The translations under genes and the position numbers were made by a program. A stretch of 64,000 nucleotides of DNA. Origin: Azovibrio restrictus (GTDB lineage: Bacteria > Bacteroidota > Bacteroidia > Chitinophagales > Chitinophagaceae). The notes beneath the pieces were generated by a model. That model had not been told where the DNA came from. It worked only from the letters and a program-made list of their open reading frames with translations, and ran no database searches. Of the stretch, positions 62,673-64,000 are shown piece by piece. The stretch lies in assembly GCA_029255605.1 (NCBI GenBank), contig JANLJF010000016.1:1-64000 (forward strand), given 5' to 3'. The number at the start of each line of letters is the position of its first letter. Positions within the stretch are counted from its first letter, which is position 1.

Positions 62673-63167
62673 ATGGATTTGTTAACCCCGGAACTCGGTT
62701 TGTTTGTATGGACGCTGCTGGCGTTCCTGATAGTTTTTGTTATCCTGCGCAAATTTGCCTGGAAACCAATACTGAAAGCACTGCACGAGCGTGAAACAGG
62801 TATAGCAGACTCGATAGCTGCTGCAGAGCGTGTGAAGAAAGAAATGGGCGCGATGCAGGCTGAAAATGAGCGCATCATGATGGAAGCCCGTGCAGAGCGT
62901 GCACAACTGCTGAAAGAAGCTAAAGAAACAAGGGATAGCATCATCAACAAAGCGAAAGAAGAGACAAAAGCTATCACCGATAAAATGGTAGCCGATGCAC
63001 AGCAACAGATACAGCAACAAAAAATGGCTGCGCTTACAGAAGTGAAAAACGAAATAGGCAAGCTGGCTGTAGAAGTAGCTGAAAAAGTGATACGCAAGCA
63101 ACTGTCTACGGCTGATAGCCAGAATGACTATGCTAAGATGCTGGCTGACGAAATCAGCATGAACTAA
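62673..63167 (+). CDS. atpF: ATP synthase F0 subunit b
   Basis: The 164-residue peripheral stalk protein has one N-terminal membrane helix (about 9-26) and a long charged helix with a coiled-coil pattern in the remaining 130 residues. It holds F1 still by contact with the delta subunit, whose gene follows. The gene is 152 bases after atpE, with a hairpin in the gap, and 116 bases before atpH, where a REP-like element is inserted. Its length is close to that of other b subunits (156 in E. coli). Confidence 0.95.
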   Translation: MDLLTPELGLFVWTLLAFLIVFVILRKFAWKPILKALHERETGIADSIAAAERVKKEMGAMQAENERIMMEARAERAQLLKEAKETRDSIINKAKEETKAITDKMVADAQQQIQQQKMAALTEVKNEIGKLAVEVAEKVIRKQLSTADSQNDYAKMLADEISMN

Positions 63168-63173
63168 ACAAAG

Positions 63174-63273
63174 CCCCTCCCAACCTCCCCCAAGGGGAGG
63201 CGGAAAGAGCTTGAAAAAAACAGTAACAATAAAAGATACTCCTCCCTCTCCTTTGGAGAGGGTTGGGGTGAGG
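63174..63273. repeat. REP-like inverted-repeat element between atpF and atpH
   Basis: Two palindromic arms face each other. The left arm (63174-63203) has a 7-bp stem at 63184-63190 and 63194-63200; the right (63241-63273) has an 8-bp stem at 63244-63251 and 63255-63262. Outer parts are roughly inverted copies (CCAACC left, GGTTGG right). The arms resemble the C/G-rich repeats often scattered in Bacteroidota intergenic regions. The 37 bases between the arms are AT-rich. Confidence 0.75.
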
Positions 63274-63283
63274 CCAATAAAAT

Positions 63284-63853
63284 ATGCAAAATCCTCGTCT
63301 CGCTTCACGTTATGCCAAATCGCTGCTGGATCTTGCTGTAGAGCAAAATACAGTAGATACTACCCTGCAGGACATACAACTGCTGGATAGCATCAGCCGC
63401 CAGAGCCGCGATTTTACGAACATGCTGCGCAGCCCGATCATAAAATCGGATAAAAAGAAGAGCATACTGGATGCTGTAGTGGGCGATAAACTGAACCCGC
63501 TGGCAAAAGCATTCATTACCCTGCTGGTAAATAAAGGCCGTGAGGCCAACTTGCCGGAGATAGCTACTGCCTTTATAACACAGTATAAAGAAATGAAGAA
63601 CATCAAAACCGTGAAGCTGACAACAGCCACACCGGTGAGCGATGTAGTGAAAGAAGCGATCGTTAAAAAGATAACAGCTTCGCTGAACGGTGCACAGATA
63701 GAAGTGAAAGAAGAAGTGAACCCGGACATCATAGGTGGCTTTGTACTGCAAATGGATGATAAACTGATAGATGCCAGTGTGCGCCGTGACCTGAATGATG
63801 TAAGAGACCAGTTTACTAAAAATATCTACATCAGCCAGATATTTGGTAACTAA
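63284..63853 (+). CDS. atpH: ATP synthase F1 subunit delta
   Basis: The 189-residue delta (OSCP) subunit connects the b stalk to the alpha-beta ring. The N-terminal helical domain begins S-R-Y-A-K-S-L-L-D-L-A and the C-terminal part holds G-G-F-V-L-Q-M-D-D-K-L-I-D-A-S-V-R, a typical delta signature. ATG 63284 comes 10 bases after the REP-like element. The atpA gene begins 61 bases after its stop. Confidence 0.95.
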   Translation: MQNPRLASRYAKSLLDLAVEQNTVDTTLQDIQLLDSISRQSRDFTNMLRSPIIKSDKKKSILDAVVGDKLNPLAKAFITLLVNKGREANLPEIATAFITQYKEMKNIKTVKLTTATPVSDVVKEAIVKKITASLNGAQIEVKEEVNPDIIGGFVLQMDDKLIDASVRRDLNDVRDQFTKNIYISQIFGN

Positions 63854-63914
63854 GCTGAACTATGAAAACCAACAGAAATTTAGAAACTAGTATTTATTTA
63901 TAAAATAGAAAGTC

Positions 63915-64000
63915 ATGGTTGAGATCAAACCGGATGAAATATCGGCGATTTTGCGCCAGCAGTTAACCAACTTCAACGCTTCTGCTAACCTGGAAGAAGT
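63915..64000 (+). CDS. atpA: ATP synthase F1 subunit alpha, N-terminal fragment cut by the window end
   Basis: The first 28 codons from ATG 63915 read M-V-E-I-K-P-D-E-I-S-A-I-L, matching the N-terminus of bacterial alpha subunits (E-I-x-x-I-I/L). The frame stays open to the window end. Gene order after atpH supports this. No catalytic residues lie in the visible part. Confidence 0.85.
   Translation, partial: MVEIKPDEISAILRQQLTNFNASANLEE

Noticed and set aside
63174..63273. CRISPR or attachment site
   Set aside because: Only two arms in inverted order, no regular spacers and no cas or integrase gene nearby; a REP-like repeat explains it better.
62682..63308. 208-codon frame antisense to atpF that includes the REP-like element
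   Set aside because: Its N-terminal part is the translated repeat and the rest is the shadow of atpF, with no real protein signature.

Overview
The window looks like chromosomal DNA of a Bacteroidota member, most likely Chitinophagaceae or a close relative. This rests on sequence traits: promoters of the TTTG-N19-TAnnTTTG type, almost no Shine-Dalgarno sites, many type IX secretion (T9SS) cargo proteins with C-terminal sorting domains, PorQ/PorV and PorE-like proteins, a large TonB-dependent receptor with an N-terminal carboxypeptidase-like domain, and a Bacteroidota-style atp operon. No tRNA, rRNA, CRISPR array, transposase or phage gene was seen, so this is core and semi-core chromosome rather than an island.

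Layout. 1-2.5 kb: a minus-strand group with a small cytosolic protein, a six-helix membrane protein and a histidine kinase with an altered ATP-binding box, followed by a paralogue of the small protein. 2.6-10 kb: a periplasmic thioredoxin-fold protein, a basic secreted protein, gcvP, and two tandem paralogous exported proteins of unknown function. 10-16 kb: a small hypothetical, an XRE regulator, two tandem secreted M1 aminopeptidases with sorting domains, and a TerC protein. 16-23.3 kb: porQ, fabI, a PorE-like OmpA protein, a DUF2130 coiled-coil protein and a secreted propeller-like T9SS cargo. 23.3-31.6 kb: housekeeping enzymes (nitronate monooxygenase-like, M16 peptidase, FAD/Rieske oxidoreductase, pdxA, leucyl aminopeptidase, rsmA, a 2-hydroxyacid dehydrogenase). 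31.7-40.7 kb: a three-gene surface locus of TonB-dependent receptor, 1325-residue T9SS cargo and PorV-family barrel. 40.8-44.4 kb: greA, a HIT protein, an ABM-fold protein, a SAM-hydrolase-family protein and a beta-helix lipoprotein.

44.4-49.4 kb is the most interesting region. It is a minus-strand carotenoid cluster, read as SRPBCC protein, CarH-type B12 photoreceptor regulator, ECF sigma factor, crtI, crtB, idi. The regulator carries the W-x9-E-H motif of light-sensing adenosylcobalamin repressors as well as a cobalamin-binding E-x-H-x-x-G motif. The sigma factor sits between regulator and enzymes, behind a 160-base gap with an inverted repeat. This suggests that light relieves B12-dependent repression of a sigma factor, which then drives carotenoid synthesis. 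No cyclase or hydroxylase gene is present here, so the end product cannot be read from the window.

49.4-64 kb: a VWA protein, pyrH, a large membrane protein of glycosyltransferase type, gcvT (about 47 kb from gcvP), an AlkA-type glycosylase, two fibronectin-type T9SS cargo proteins, a CPA2 antiporter with two RCK_C domains, pckA, and the start of the atp operon (atpB-E-F-H-A, atpA cut by the window end). The atp operon has a terminator-like hairpin after atpE and a REP-like inverted-repeat element between atpF and atpH.
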